From assembly GCA_905221605.1 (NCBI GenBank), contig CAJNDS010000591.1:62001-126000 (forward strand): a stretch of 64,000 bases of DNA, in the 5' to 3' direction. Made by a program: the position numbers and the translations under genes. This DNA is from Symbiodinium natans. Taxonomy: Eukaryota > Sar > Dinophyceae > Suessiales > Symbiodiniaceae. The notes under the pieces are model-generated. The model worked only from the letters and a program-made list of their open reading frames with translations. It was not told where the DNA came from and made no database searches. Below are positions 10,664 through 21,829 of this stretch, in pieces (the stretch's first letter is position 1; every line of letters starts with the position of its first letter).

Positions 10664-11222
10664 AGAAGGAGTTGTGTACGTCTTGAAGCCCTTCAAAGGG
10701 TTTAGGGTTAGGGTTTCGAGTAGGTTTTCGAGCTTTTTGCAGGGCTCAGGTTCAGGGATCCTTTAAAATTGTTACCGAATATAGGGTTTCGGGTTTAGGG
10801 TCTGGGGTCAAAGGCTAAGCAAGTTCTATGTTTTTTTTTTGGGGGGGGCGCGGGTTGGTGAAAGGCATGCTTGACGAATCTTTGAGGGCTTGGGGGTTTG
10901 GGGTTGGGTGGGGGTTGATTTGGGGGTTGATCGTAGAGAGCCTTTTCGGGCCTTGGAGGTTTTGGGTTTGGGGCCCGAATTTGCCTGAAGCCCTGCAGCC
11001 CCCCGAAAGGCTGAGCCTAAACCCAAAAACCCTAAACCCCCTAAACCCCCAAAACCCCAAAACCCTAAAACCCTGCAACCCTACAGCCCTAAAACCCTAA
11101 ACCAGAAACGCTAAACTTCCTAAACCCTAAACTTCCTAAACCCTAAACCCTAAACCCTAACCCCTAAACCCTAAACCCTAAACCCTAAACCCGAAACCCT
11201 AAGCCCTAAACCCTCCAAGCAG

Positions 11223-11300
11223 GATGTTGGCGCCTGCGTCTCTGGAGTCTTAGACCTTCGTGTTCAGCTGCCGGCGACCCACACGCCGCTCAAGCCCTGA
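11223..11300 (+). CDS. Candidate exon with stop, unknown function
   Basis: After CAAGCAG|G a frame of 25 codons reads DVGACVSGVLDLRVQLPATH and stops at TGA 11298-11300. A telomeric array precedes it directly. Not recognised. Confidence 0.4.
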   Translation, partial: DVGACVSGVLDLRVQLPATHTPLKP

Positions 11301-11804
11301 CCATTGGTGAGGGATTTGGGGGTTTGGGGTTTAGGGTTTAGGGTTTAGGGTTTAGGGCCACCGGGCTGCTGTGAACCGAGGCCTGCTGTAAAAAGGGTTT
11401 AGGGTTTAGGGGTTTAGGGTTTAGGGTTTAGGGTTTAGGGGTTTTTCACGAACCAACTTCCCGATTCAACCCCTCAACTTCCCTGTAAGCCCCGAAAAGC
11501 CATGTAAATCCCAAAGGCCCTGTGAAGCCCTAAGCCCTTGTAGCTGGCAAAGACAGATGCAGAAAAAACAAGCAAGGGAGCCCCAATAGCTGGGCGAACT
11601 TGCCTCTTTCTTATACTTTAAGGGTAGTTTCTGGCCCCTGAAGGTGGTCCCTTACCTTCTTTAAACGCATGGGCCTGTTGGGTTCTGTAGGGTAAAGGGA
11701 AAGGGGGCTGTTGGGAGCACTAAGAAATTCTTGGTTTTGCATCCTTCTGGCCCTGAACCCTCAGGCTTAGGGAGCTCTGACTCGTCACATGGAACACGGC
11801 CGAA

Positions 11805-11920
11805 GCAGGAGGAGGAAGAAGAAGAAGAAGCAGAAGAAGAAGAAGAAGCAGAAGAAGAAGAAGAAGAAGAAGAAGAAGAAGAAGAAGAAGAAGAAGAAGA
11901 AGAAGAAGAAGAAGAAGAAG

Positions 11921-11952
<32 letters not shown>

Positions 11953-12015
11953 GAAGAAGAAGAAGAACAAGCAGAAGTAGAAGCAGAAGCGGAAGCAGAA
12001 GCAGAAGCAGATGCC
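11805..12015. repeat. GAA/GCAGAA trinucleotide tract
   Basis: About 200 bases of GAA units with GCA and GTA interruptions near both ends. Six-frame translation gives poly-Glu, poly-Ser, poly-Leu and poly-Phe, none of which I accept as a gene. Confidence 0.95.
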
Positions 12016-12117
12016 TGCCAGGGCCGAGACCTTGCGCACAAACCAAATCAGAATTCTTCACGCCGGAACCCCCAAATCCTAAACCTTCAAACCCCAAACC
12101 CTAAACCCTAAAGGCGG

Positions 12118-12300
12118 CAAGCAATAAAGCTTAGGAGGGACCCTTAGAAGGGACCTCCTTTGGGGGTTATATAGGGGCTACTTAGGTACATAGGGACTAT
12201 ATATATATATATATGTTTTTTTTTCAGGTACATATAGGGGCTATATAGGGGAATAAGATTAAGGGTCCCTTCTAGGGGTCCCTCCTTATACCCTTATAAG
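12118..12300. repeat. Palindromic element with AT core (MITE-like)
   Basis: The left arm GGAGGGACCCTTAGAAGGGA and right arm TCCCTTCTAGGGGTCCCTCC are inverted. Inside, TATATAGGGGCTA recurs around a run of TA repeats. The whole could fold into a hairpin of about 180 bases. Similar TCTAAGGGTCCCTCC ends occur near 20555. Confidence 0.75.
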
Positions 12301-12679
12301 ATTCAGGGTCCCCTGTGGAAGAGGTCCACCCAAGTACCCCCTCGAAATCACGCAGCCTTGCGCAGGTTGGGCCTGCAGGTTCTCGCCGAGCTTCTGCTCC
12401 TGAGCCTGCGATTTTGGCGGTTTCTAAAGTAGGGGGTTACCCTTTTTTTTTTTGGGGGGGGGGGGGGGGTCCCTTTGGGGAGACTCTATTTTATTTGGGG
12501 TCTAAAAGGGGACCCCCCATGATGGGAGACACCCATTTCGGGTGTTTTTCGGGGTTGAGGGCATAAGGTGTATACCTTACATTATCTCGCGGCCCCAAGC
12601 TCTCAACACAAAGCCCTTCTGATAGTAGCTGATTTTTAACGGGTTCTTGGCCTCCTCTAAACCCCACCCTGCCCCTCAG

Positions 12680-14619
12680 GCGGCTGTTTCCGGCGATCAT
12701 GGTGTCCCAGTTCGAGAAGTCTCACGTCTACGACTTGTTTCCGGAGAGCCTGGGGGTTCCACCATCCCTACACCCTGCACCCTACACCCTATACCCTACA
12801 CCCTACACCCTAAACCTTAAACCCTAAACCCCAAACCCGAAACCTAAAAACGACACCGTTTTCCAGGAGACCGGGGACGTAGAGCAGGCGTCGTCCTTCC
12901 TCCACAGCCTGCTGAAGACCAAGGCCACGGCTCGCGTGGGTTTAGGGTTTGGGGTTTCAGCCAGAAGGTGGCTTAGGGTTTAGGGTTTAGGGTTTAGGAT
13001 TAGGATTCAGGTTTTAGGGTTCAGGGTTTGGGGTTTAGGGTTCAGGGTTTTTTCTGGGGCCCCGAAGCCCTAGGCAGCCAAGTGTTGCCCTATACTTTCG
13101 TTTTGCTTGGTTCTGGGTGACCAAGAGCCGGTCGGTAAGTTGCCTTTGTTGGGCTAAACCCCAAAACCCAAAACCCAAAACCCAAAACCCAAAACCCAAA
13201 ACCCTAAAACCTAAACCCTAAACCCTAAGCAAGGCGTCTGTCGGGCTGTGGGCCTGAAGTCTGGAGGCTTTGAAATCAGTGGACTAAACCCTGCTGCCTG
13301 CACCCAATCCCTATCCAAGGTACCTTCGTGGGTATTGGGGTGTCTGAACAGTTACCTCGATTGTCGCAGAAAACCCAAACACCCTAAACCCCAAACCCCA
13401 AAATCCTAAACCCTAAACCCTAAACCCTGAACCGGGCTGTCGCAGAGCCCTGGACCCTGGGTTTCCTCTCAAGGAATCCATGGGCCGCAGCGCCCAGCGC
13501 GAGGTAGCTCCGCACAGGGCTTTAGGGTTTAGGGTTTAGGGTTTAGGGTTGAAGTCAGGGTTGGGGGGCTCTACTCTAGGGTTTAGGGTTTAGGGTTTAG
13601 GGTTTAGGGTTTAGGGTTTAGGGTTTAGGGTTTAGGGTTACTTGCAACCCATGAACCTGCCAGTCGGGAGGTGGGGGGCAGGGGGGGGGGGGGGGGGGGG
13701 GGGTTTAGGGTTTAGGGTTTAGGGGCCATGCCGGGGCATACCTAGAGTTCGGGTTTTTGGGGTTTGGGGGCTGTAGCCTTAAAGACCATCACTGCCGTAG
13801 CATCGCCCGGCTATGTGGAAGCGGACCAAGTAACCCCAAACCCCAAACCCCAAACCCCAAACCCCAAACCCCAAACCCCAAACCAAACCCCAAACCCCAA
13901 ACCCCAAACCCCAAACCCCAAACCCCAAACCCCAAACCCCAAACCCCAAACCCCAAACCCCAAACCCCAAACCCCAAACCCCACCTGGAGGCAGCCAAGC
14001 TGCAAAAGCTTTTGCTGGAGCGGACCGGGCGCAAGGCCGTTAAAGAGTTCGCCCATGACGATGGTGTGGTGTTTCTGTTTCTTTTTATGGGGGCTTACGA
14101 AAATAGGGGACCCTTAATATGAACCCCCAAATAGGGTGATTCCCTTACAATAAGAACCCCAATAAGGTACCCCTAGATTGGAAGCCCCATATCGAAAGAA
14201 TATATTCATACCTTCAGGGTTGAGGGCTGGGGGTTTCGGGTTTGCCTTGGGATCTTCCCCCTTATACTAGCAGTCCTGAGTAAATAGCCAATAGGGCGAA
14301 CAATAATCCCTATTAGACTTGTTAGTCTGATGGGGAACATCCCAAGGTTTACCTTAAACCCTCAGCCCTTAAACCCTTTCAACGCGAAGCGGCGCCAAGA
14401 ATCTGACCCCAAACCCTAAACCCTAAAGAAGAGACCCGTAACCCTAAACCCTAAACCCTAAACCCTAAACCTTTAACCCTAAACCCTAAACCCTAAACCC
14501 TAAACCCTAAACCTTAAACCCTAAACCCTAAACCCTAAGCAGGACTTGCGAAAAGTCCCTTCGTCTCCTGTGCGCGCCTGGCTGACGCAGATCTGGCTCG
14601 ACGTGCCTTGCTTACCTGA
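12680..14619 (+). CDS. Eight-exon gene of unknown function, all introns GT-AG
   Basis: Exons 12680-12755, 12867-12935, 13074-13134, 13234-13319, 13446-13503, 13777-13829, 13991-14063 and 14543-14619 join in a single consistent phase and end in TGA. Readable segments are FPAIMVSQFEKSHVYDLF, DVEQASSFLHSLLKTKATA, RAVGLKSGGFEISGLNPAA, AKLQKLLLERTGRKAVKEFA and KSPFVSCARLADADLARRAL. No family is recognised. The start is missing, so exons lie further left. All seven donors are GT, unlike the protease gene at 27-43 kb. Introns are telomeric-type arrays, including a pure CCCCAAA array. The phase agreement across eight exons is the main support; exon five is the weakest. Confidence 0.55.
13830..13990. 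repeat. Intron made of a pure CCCCAAA array
   Basis: From GTAACC the intron consists almost wholly of CCCCAAA units (one CCAAACC slip) up to CCACCTGGAG. It separates exons six and seven of the gene above in phase 0. Confidence 0.85.
14086..14350. mobile_element. MITE family B copy followed by family C copy
   Basis: At 14086-14190 lies a family B element (ACGAAAATAGGGGACCC ... AATAAGGTACCCC). At 14246-14347 lies a family C palindrome with ends CTTGGGATCTTCCCCCTTAT and GGGGAACATCCCAAGG. Both fall in the last intron of the gene at 12680-14619. Confidence 0.8.
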
Positions 14620-15031
14620 GTGAAGGTCACACGGGGAAGGGTTTGGGGTTTAGGGTTTAGGGTGTAGGGTTTAGGGAACCCTAGAATGACCCCCAAAGAG
14701 TAGGATTCCTTTACACCAAGGGCCCCAAGAAAGCACCCCTTAACTTCGGACACCCCCAACCTATGGGGAGGGCTCTGTATTATTAGTTGGAGACCCTACT
14801 GCTAAAACATAATTTTGGGCACCTCCCGTGTATTTTAGCACTATCGCAAGTCGCTACGTAGATCCTTCGCTGCGCTTGGAGAGGCCCAGGTCTCCCAGAT
14901 TTTAGGCTTTTGGGTCAGGGTTTAGGGTTTAGGGTTCAGGGTTTAGGGTTTAGGGTTTAGGGTTTAGGGTTTAGGGTTCAGGGTTCAGGGTTCAGGGTTC
15001 AGGGTTCAGGGTTTAGGGTTTAGGGTTTAGG

Positions 15032-15265
15032 GTCCCGAAGCACTAAACCCGTTGCCTGAAGCCTCAAAAAGGAGCCCCCAAGTCTGAAGATCAGGGTTTA
15101 GGGTTTAGGGTTTAGAGTTTGGGGTTTAGGGTTTAGGGTTCAGGGTTTAGGGTTTAGGGTTCAGGGTTCAGGGTTTAGGGTTTAGGGTTTAGAGTTTGGG
15201 GTTTAGGGTTTAGGGTTTAGGGTTCCTAAGCGCTAAGCCCGCTACCTGAAACCTCAAAAAGGAGG
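15032..15265. repeat. Imperfect 45-bp direct repeat around a telomeric array
   Basis: GAAGCACTAAACCCGTTGCC..CCTCAAAAAGGAG at about 15035-15073 recurs, diverged, at about 15226-15264. The space between is mostly TTTAGGG with TTCAGGG variants. It resembles the 2.6-kb duplication in an older state. Confidence 0.8.
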
Positions 15266-15308
15266 TTTAGGGTTTAGGGTTTCGGGTTCAGGGCCTGCGC
15301 CCAGGTGC

Positions 15309-15960
15309 CTTCGACCCGACCACGCCGGGAGCAGATGGTGAAGTGCCGATGCGCTGTTTACGTCTAAGCCAAAGGGTTTAGGGTTTAGGGTTTAGGGTTT
15401 AGGCTTAGGGTTTAGGGTTTGGGGTTTAGGGTTTGGGTGTTTAGGGTTTAGAGTGCCCAATAAGCCTTAGTTAAAGAACCCTACTTCATACAGCGATCCT
15501 TAGTACCACCTCCTAGTTCGGGACTCTCCCGTCCTTCAGCAGTGGGAAGCAATATGGGGATCCTTAATATGACGCGAGGTGTCTTCCTTCAGCAGTGGGG
15601 AAGCTTTGCGGGCGGGAGAGGATCAGAAAAGGACGTAGGGTCCAGATCCTCGACCAAAACCCAAGCTAAACCGAGCCCCCCAGTCGGGCTCGGGTGGAAT
15701 CGACACCCGAAGCCCTAAACCCTAAACCCTAAACCCTAAACCCTAAACCCTAAACCCTAAACCCTAAACCCTAAACCCTAAACCCTAAACCCTAAACCCT
15801 AAACCCCAAACCCCAAAGGTGCTGCGGCACCTGGGTCGCTGACTCCACTGCAGCGCCAGGGGCGAAGCTGCCGTGCCTTGCGCCCCGGGGGCACGCTGAT
15901 CTCCATTTTTGGCTTTATGGTTGTACGGTAGGGTTTAGGGTTTAGGGTTTAGGGTTTAGG
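15309..15960 (+). CDS. Two weak exon candidates, unknown function
   Basis: After GCGCCCAG at 15311 a frame reads GAFDPTTPGADGEVPMRC. At about 15811-15930 another reads SLTPLQRQGRSCRALRPGGT followed by LISIFGFMVV. The segment LRPGGTLISIF resembles a class I methyltransferase strand-4 loop, but one motif is not enough to assign it. Telomeric arrays separate the two. Confidence 0.25.
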
Positions 15961-16049
15961 GTTTAGGGTTTCGGGTTTAGGGTTTAGGGTCTAGGAGTTT
16001 AAGGGTTCAGGGTTTAGGGTTTAGGGTTTAGGGTTTGAGCATGCATCCT

Positions 16050-17560
16050 GAGAAGAAGCATGGTTTAAGCCGGCACCAGGAACATTAGTTAGAGTTGAGG
16101 GATGTTCTTCGGAGATGTTGGGGGAGTTCCCTAAACCCTAAACCCTAAACCCTAAACCCTAAACCCTAAACCCTAAACCCTAAACCCTAAACCCCAAACC
16201 CCAAACCCCAAACCAGTGTGCAGGGCTGAGATGAGGCTTCCGAAGAACTAGGGGGGGTTCATTGTTGCACCGCCGAAAGCCTCGAAGCCCCTGATCCCAC
16301 GAAGACTGAGGGTCGCCCCTGGAATCCCTTTTTAAGAAAGACTAGGTTTAGGAGTCGGGCTTAGGGTTTGGGGGTTTAGGGCTTTGGGTTTAGGGCTTAG
16401 GGTTTAGGGGCCAGGGTTTCGGGTTGAGGGTTTTGGGGCTTCGGGTCTTGCCCTGAGTGCTTCGGAAAGCTCCAACCCCGCCCCTGGTTGCCCAAGGAGC
16501 TGCTGCGGCAGGAGTTCGCAGTGCCGTGGCCGAAGTGTGTGCCGAAGGGTGGGATGGTGACTTTCGGGCCTAGGCAAGTGTCTGAGGGTAGTTGCATGGG
16601 CCCTTAGTATGGCCCCTTATACCTCCTTTAAAGGGGTTCTGATGTATGGGCCCTTAGTTTGTATAGGGTATATAAGGGGTTCCCTTTTTAGGGCCCATAC
16701 GAAGGGACCATGCAACTACGTTAAGAAAGTAGGGAAAAGAGATAAGGGTCTCCGACCCTTCGTGGGGGTTCCTATCATAGTGCGCGAAGTATTTTGGGGT
16801 GTATTGGGGGTACTCCTTTTGGGAAAGGACGTGTTTTGTTTGGGAATTTGGGACGCTCAGGGCCTGGGTTTGGGTGGAAGGATGCTGAGCGGAACTGTCC
16901 GGCAATGTGGCTCCTCAGGGGAGTATGCCTACAATCATGAGAGAGGTCAGAGGGACCCTGCTCTATCTTCGATGCTGGGCTACTGGGGTCGCGGCTTCGG
17001 GATCTTGAGAGCTGAGCCTGCCACCAAAGGGTTTAAAGTCAGGGGCTCTGACCCGACCTGCCGTTTGCAAGAGCGTGGAAAACCCAACGAAACCCTGAAC
17101 CTTAAACCGTAAAGCCTGAACCCAAAATCAACCCTAAACCACCCTAAACCCAAAATAAACCCTAAACCGTAAGCTCTAAGAATGTAGAGGAGAACCAAAA
17201 CTCCCTAAGACTGCAAAGGCCCCAATCCCCGCCTGGGCAGGACGGAAACCGAAGTCCCCCTCCCCAACTTTAGTTTAGGGTTTGGGGTTTGGTGTTGCGG
17301 TTTTAGGGGTCTATGGGTTTTTGGGCTCTGGGCTTTGTAGGGTAGAGAGCCTGTCGGAAAAGGGCCTTGTAGGGTTTCGGTGGTTTGGGGCTCTTGCATG
17401 GAAGAGGAGGTCCACATCGGGGTTTCAACATCGCCTTCAGTTGCTTGACTCAGGGTTTGGTGTCTTCTGGGTTTAGGGTTTAGGGTTTAGGGTTTAGGGT
17501 TTAGGCCTAGACCCTAAGCCCTTAACCTGAAACCCCCCAAAAAGGGCCGGACAAAAGGGC
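16050..17560. other. Mostly repeats; one palindromic element
   Basis: Telomeric arrays at 16130-16215, 16370-16410 and 17470-17510. A palindromic element at about 16585-16727 has ends GTAGTTGCATGGGCCC and GGGACCATGCAACTAC and inner arms TATGGGCCCTTA and TTAGGGCCCATAC. The 167-codon frame at 16609-17112 runs through this element and I do not accept it as a gene. Nothing else is supported. Confidence 0.6.
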
Positions 17561-17580
17561 CCTTCGCGGGTCCGCGGCAG

Positions 17581-17658
17581 GCGAAGAGTGCGGCAGAAGC
17601 CGAGCCTTGGCTGCTGACCCTGCTCCTGGAGCAGGTGCATCGGGGAGCCCCAAAATGA
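17581..17658 (+). CDS. Candidate exon, unknown function
   Basis: After CGGCAG|G the frame reads AKSAAEAEPWLLTLLLEQVH, with a possible GT donor at 17635 (GAGCAG|GTGCAT) or a stop at 17656. Leucine-rich; not recognised. Confidence 0.4.
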   Translation, partial: AKSAAEAEPWLLTLLLEQVHRGAPK

Positions 17659-18604
17659 TCCCTTGGCTGGGGGCTACAACATGGGTTTAGGGTTTAGGGT
17701 TTGGGGTTTAGGGTTTAGGGTTTGGGGTGTAGGGTTTAGGGTTTCAGGGTTCTCTGATAAGGCGGCATGCTTCAAGAAGGAAGCCCAAAACCGGACCCTA
17801 AATTGGGAAGCCACCCGAATACCCTAAAACCCTAAAACTTAGACCCTAAATCTTAAACCCTAATCCTAAACCCAATTCAGTAGCCTGCACAGTTCAAGGC
17901 ATCTTCATGAGTTTCTGTATCATTGGGCTCCTGAAGGAGACGCTGCGTCTCTCACGTGTCCTCTCATGGGTTTAGGGTCTAGGGTTTAGGGTTTAGGGTT
18001 TAGGGTTCAGGGTTTAGGGTTCAGAGGTTAGGTTGGGATATTCCGTGATAAGATGCCCGTTCTAGGCTGCGTGCAAATGTACCCGAAGATCTAAACCCCA
18101 AACCCCCGAGCAACAATTCCTAGACCCCAACTTTCTGGAGGAGTCTGAATGAGCTCGGAACCCCCATCCCTCTTCCCTGAAGCACTCGGGGGTGTGTTGG
18201 GATGGAATCGTGGGATTATGGTTTAGGGTTATGTAAGAACAGGAGGTTTATTGCTGCTGTCACGGGTTCCCATCGCTCTGGCATGCGTCCATGGCAGATC
18301 GAGGCACGTAAGAGGGTCCTCTGGCAAAAGGGCTCCGAGCTAGAGCTCTGCAAAAAGATCTTGGGAGGTATGCCGCGATCCGAGCAATCACTCGCCGGAC
18401 CTTCAGCAGAGCCTTGTCCCCAATTGACGAATGTTTTGTGGGCACGGGAGCCATGGACCCTGAAACCCTAGACCTTACGGGAAAACCTGAACTTCCACCG
18501 AAATCAGTGTGCGACGGGATGCGACGGGCATCTCCCTCAGACCTTAAACCTTAGGGTTATCTAGGGTTTTGTTTGTAGTGAACTCCGTCTTTGGTCTCAC
18601 TGAA

Positions 18605-18766
18605 GTTTTGCCCCCCAAGTCTTGAAGAAGCCTTTGAAAGCAAGTGTCAGGCTGCTGTACTTCCTCCCGGGCCCTCCGAGCGTGGTGACTTTGCGCGAGC
18701 TCCTGGCCGACTTGTCGCAGGAGAAGGACCGGGGCAATGCCCGTGATGAGCTGTTTGCTTGGAGGT
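18605..18766 (+). CDS. Exon abutting MITE family A, unknown protein
   Basis: A frame of about 50 codons passes through SVRLLYFLPGPPSVVTLREL and LADLSQEKDRGNARDELF. It stops making sense exactly where a family A MITE begins (GCTTG|GAGGTTCGTGGG), as if the MITE end supplies a GA donor. The matching right end at 18873 (TTCAAG) could be the acceptor for a frame reading TPQNSKTQARWVAENPLG. Function unknown. Confidence 0.5.
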
Positions 18767-18873
18767 TCGTGGGTACTGAGAAGTGGGGTGATAAGTAGGG
18801 TAGCTCTTATTACATCTGGTCATTGTTTTGGGTACTTCCAACCCCACTTATAGCTACCCATGAACCTTCAAGT
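18759..18873. mobile_element. MITE family A, possible intron
   Basis: Ends TTGGAGGTTCGTGGGTAC and TACCCATGAACCTTCAAG are inverted repeats. The element begins at the edge of a coding frame; see the preceding exon. Confidence 0.75.
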
Positions 18874-18974
18874 ACACCCCAAAATTCGAAGACACAGGCT
18901 AGATGGGTGGCAGAAAACCCGCTCGGAATGAACACCCACAAGGCCCCGAATGTTTTTCAAGGGGTTTCAAGTGG

Positions 18975-19082
18975 GGGTTTCTGATAATAAGGGGCCCCCT
19001 AATGTAGACCCCCAAATTGTAGGATCCCCGTATCAATACGGACCCCATTAAGGTACCCCTTACTGTTATACACCCCCAAGGG
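18975..19082. mobile_element. MITE family B copy
   Basis: TGATAATAAGGGGCCCCC ... CCAAATTGTAGGATCC ... CCCATTAAGGTACCCC matches the family consensus seen at 9602, 14086, 14670, 55141 and 55509. Confidence 0.8.
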
Positions 19083-19689
19083 GTTTTTGAAGTCAAGGGG
19101 CCCGAGCCCTGTCCTTCAAGGACCGCCTAGCTACACTCTGGTTATGCCTCTGCCTCTGGGCCCCACAGCCCCCTCCGGACGCCGCTTGAGCTGCAGTCCG
19201 GCGCCTGTTTCTACCCGTTGTTGTTGGGTTGAGGCTTGGGGACCAAAAAACGTTTCCAGATGAGGCTCCCTAAACCCTAAACTCTAAACCCTGAACCCTA
19301 AACCCTGAACTCTAAACCCTACGCCTCAAACCCTAAACCCTAAACCCTGAACCCTAAACCCGTTCGATTCTGCTGCTCCGCCTTCAACACCTTGCATCCT
19401 GAGGCCTCAAGCGTGAGCTGGCCGTCGCATCTCCCGCCACCAATTCATGCATTGCCACCGGGACAGAACCCACCCAGGTTTAGGGGTTTAGGGTATAGGG
19501 TTTAGGGTTTGGGGTTTAGGGCATGCCCCCTCAGCCCCTGACACCCCCTATCACCAACCCTAAACCCTAAACCCTAAACCCTAAACCCTAAACCCTAAAC
19601 CCTAAACCCTAAACCCTAAACCCTAAACCCTAAACCCTAAACCCTAAACCCTATACCAGGCAGAAAAAAACCCAGGTTGCGAGGCCTCC

Positions 19690-20860
19690 TCGTTTGCTTC
19701 GCCCAGCTCTTCGACTCCAAGGTCCTGCCCCTTGGACCGCAACAACCCTCAGGCGAAGCTTCCAAGGAGGGAGTTTAGGGTTTAGGGTTTTAGGGTTTAG
19801 GGTTTAGGGTTTAGGGTTTAGGGTTCAGGGTTCGGGGGGGAATGGGGGTGATGACATACGGTTTGGTCTGTAGCCAGGATCCAGGCCCAAACCGTAAACT
19901 CCAAGCCCGTGCTTTTTGAAGCGTGGGCTGAGGTCAGCGCCCGCGCACGAAAAGCTGAGCACTTCTCACCAAGACTCGTGCTTGAGGAGACATATCCAAA
20001 CTCAAAGCAACAGTACGGATGCGAATGGTCTACGATCTGAGTGAGGACATGTGAAGCTTAAACATCAGCCGGGGCAGGCGTCCTGCTGCCCTTACGGCCC
20101 TTAAGCAAACCTCAACCCCCCCCCCCTCTCCTCCCACCAACCCTGGCGCAAAGCGCGCGGACGCTCAGAACCCTAAACCCTAAATCCTAACCCTAAGCCC
20201 GAAACCCTAAACCCTAAACCCTAGGTGCCGCACCTGCCTCATGTCCTTGGCGGCCATCGCTGCCAGTGGAAGCGGCGCGGGCGCCATCGCCGCGGCGGCG
20301 CCCCAGCTGCTCCTCCTGCCGCCCGGCGGGTCGTACTTGGAGGTTCATGGTAACCAGTTATAACTGTATTTAAAGGGTTTAGGGGTTAGGGTTTATGACT
20401 GTACTTATAACTGTACATATAGCGATATTAGGGCACTTAAGGGGCTTATAAGTGGGTTATAAGTACAGTGATAGTTGGTCGTCATAGGGCACTCGGAGAG
20501 GGTCGTCTCTGTATGGCCAAGTAGCGCCTAAACAAAGAACCCTTAAAGTTTTCCTTCTAAGGGTCCCTCCTTTAGTCCTCTGAAGCGCCGGAGCCCGATA
20601 GCCAGCACCCTAAACACTCTGAAAACCCCAAACCCCCACAACCCTAAACCCCAAACCCTAAACCCTAAACCCTAAACCCTAAACCCTAAACCCCTAAACC
20701 CTAAACCCTTAAACCCTTAAACCCTTAAACCCTAAACCCTAAACCCCCCAAAACAAGCCCCCAAGGCTCTACAAGGAAGGCCCAGTTCTGCCCCCGGACG
20801 TGTGGATGCCCATGGCCCCGCTGCTGGAAGCCGCACCCCGGCTCGAATTTGGAGGTTTTG
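19690..20860 (+). CDS. Three exons of an unknown gene
   Basis: An exon after AACCCAG at about 19698-19780 reads LRGLLVCFAQLFDSKVLPLG. An exon at 20225-20329 reads CLMSLAAIAASGSGAGAIA and LLLLPPGG. A further exon at 20766-20859 reads LYKEGPVLPPDVWMPMAPLL. The last two join in phase 2 across a GT-AG intron that holds a family A MITE and telomeric arrays (joined PPGGLYKEGP). The first exon's junction is not resolved. The exon at 18605 may belong to the same gene. Not recognised; alanine- and proline-rich. Confidence 0.5.
20334..20487. mobile_element. MITE family A carrying a telomeric insert
   Basis: After the end ACTTGGAGGTTCATGGTAAC and GTTATAACTGTATTTAA comes AGGGTTTAGGGGTTAGGGTTT, then the family sequence resumes (GACTGTACTTATAAC). 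The insert of about 22 bases is absent from other copies. Confidence 0.8.
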
Positions 20861-21234
20861 TGGTTTAGGGTCAAGGGTTTGGGGGTTTAGGGTTTGGGGT
20901 TTGGGGTTTGGGGTTTAGGGTTTAGGGTTTAGGGTTTGTGTTTAGGGTTCAGGGTTTCGGGTTTGGGGTTTAGGGTTGAGGGTTGAGGGTTTAGGGCAGA
21001 CTTTGTCTCCGGGGTATACTACACTCATCTACACTCCTCCCATCTGGAGAAGTGTAAGGATGGCTGGGGGTCGGGTCCTTTAACTTAGTAGAGTCGAGAA
21101 CCTTTAACCTTTTGGGTATTGCGATTCCTACATAGTCCCCGAGGTTAACCTTTAGCTTTTCTAGGTTACTGGACAACTAAGTTTCGGGTCTCGGGCCCGA
21201 TCCCAGAAGGAACCTCATACGTGCTGCTCCTGCC

Positions 21235-21540
21235 ATGCCGACACCCCCGCCTGAATTCCAAAAGCTTGGGCAGCCCAGCGGTGCCCTTTTTCGGCCCGTC
21301 TCATGGCTGCTGGCTACCAAAACGGGAGGGTTCTTTGCCTCGAAGCTTTTCGGGCCCGCTGCCGTTCCTCAACCCCGTATACTGGGGGAGCTCTCCAATG
21401 TCGGCGCCTCGGCGCACGAAGCTGAAGCAGAAGCCTCCTCTCCGCCGAAACCCCGGAAACATAACCCGCACACTGGGGTAGCTTTGGGGGCCCTACGAAG
21501 CTTACCTTTTTGGCTGTATAAGGATTATGTAGGGGATTAA
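21235..21540 (+). CDS. Hypothetical protein, 101 codons
   Basis: ATG-started frame beginning MPTPPPEFQKLGQPSGALF, with ILGELSNVGASAHEAEAEAS in the middle, ending TAA. There is no repeat-derived sequence until about residue 75. It may be a complete small gene or one exon. Not recognised; no signal peptide. It lies about 290 bases upstream of the JmjC-like gene in the same direction. Confidence 0.4.
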   Translation: MPTPPPEFQKLGQPSGALFRPVSWLLATKTGGFFASKLFGPAAVPQPRILGELSNVGASAHEAEAEASSPPKPRKHNPHTGVALGALRSLPFWLYKDYVGD

Positions 21541-21829
21541 GGGGGAAAAACGATGAGAAATTATATTTCAAACTTCCCCCCGCATAGCTAGCATGTGGCT
21601 ACGGCTCAAGAGCCCAACATGACAAGCAGAAACAGAGGTGTGTTACCTCGACCCAACCTTGCACAGACCGACAGCGCAAGTCCTTAAGCCGCAGCTGCAA
21701 ACTCGCCCCGCAACCTGAAGCAGAATCAGCGTGAGTTCAGGGTGTCGGGTTTAGCCTCAAAGTGTCCGTGCTCAAAAGGGTTTAGGCTTTAGGGTTGAGG
21801 GTTTAGGGTTCAGAAGCCAGCTTTGAATC

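Noticed and set aside
11661-12111. Poly-Glu, poly-Ser, poly-Leu and poly-Phe frames
   Set aside because: All derive from one GAA tract in different frames; no flanking conserved sequence.
13757-14122. Long frames reading NPKPQT or GFGVWGLG repeats here and in many other places
   Set aside because: They are direct translations of telomeric-type arrays; the coding parts, where present, are short exons at the edges.
15900-15930. Spliced-leader relic (CCATTTTTGGCT)
   Set aside because: Only about 11 bases resemble the dinoflagellate leader, and the conserved CTCAAG end is missing.
16609-17112. 167-codon frame
   Set aside because: It starts in a palindromic element and ends in telomeric-derived sequence, with no protein-like conserved part.
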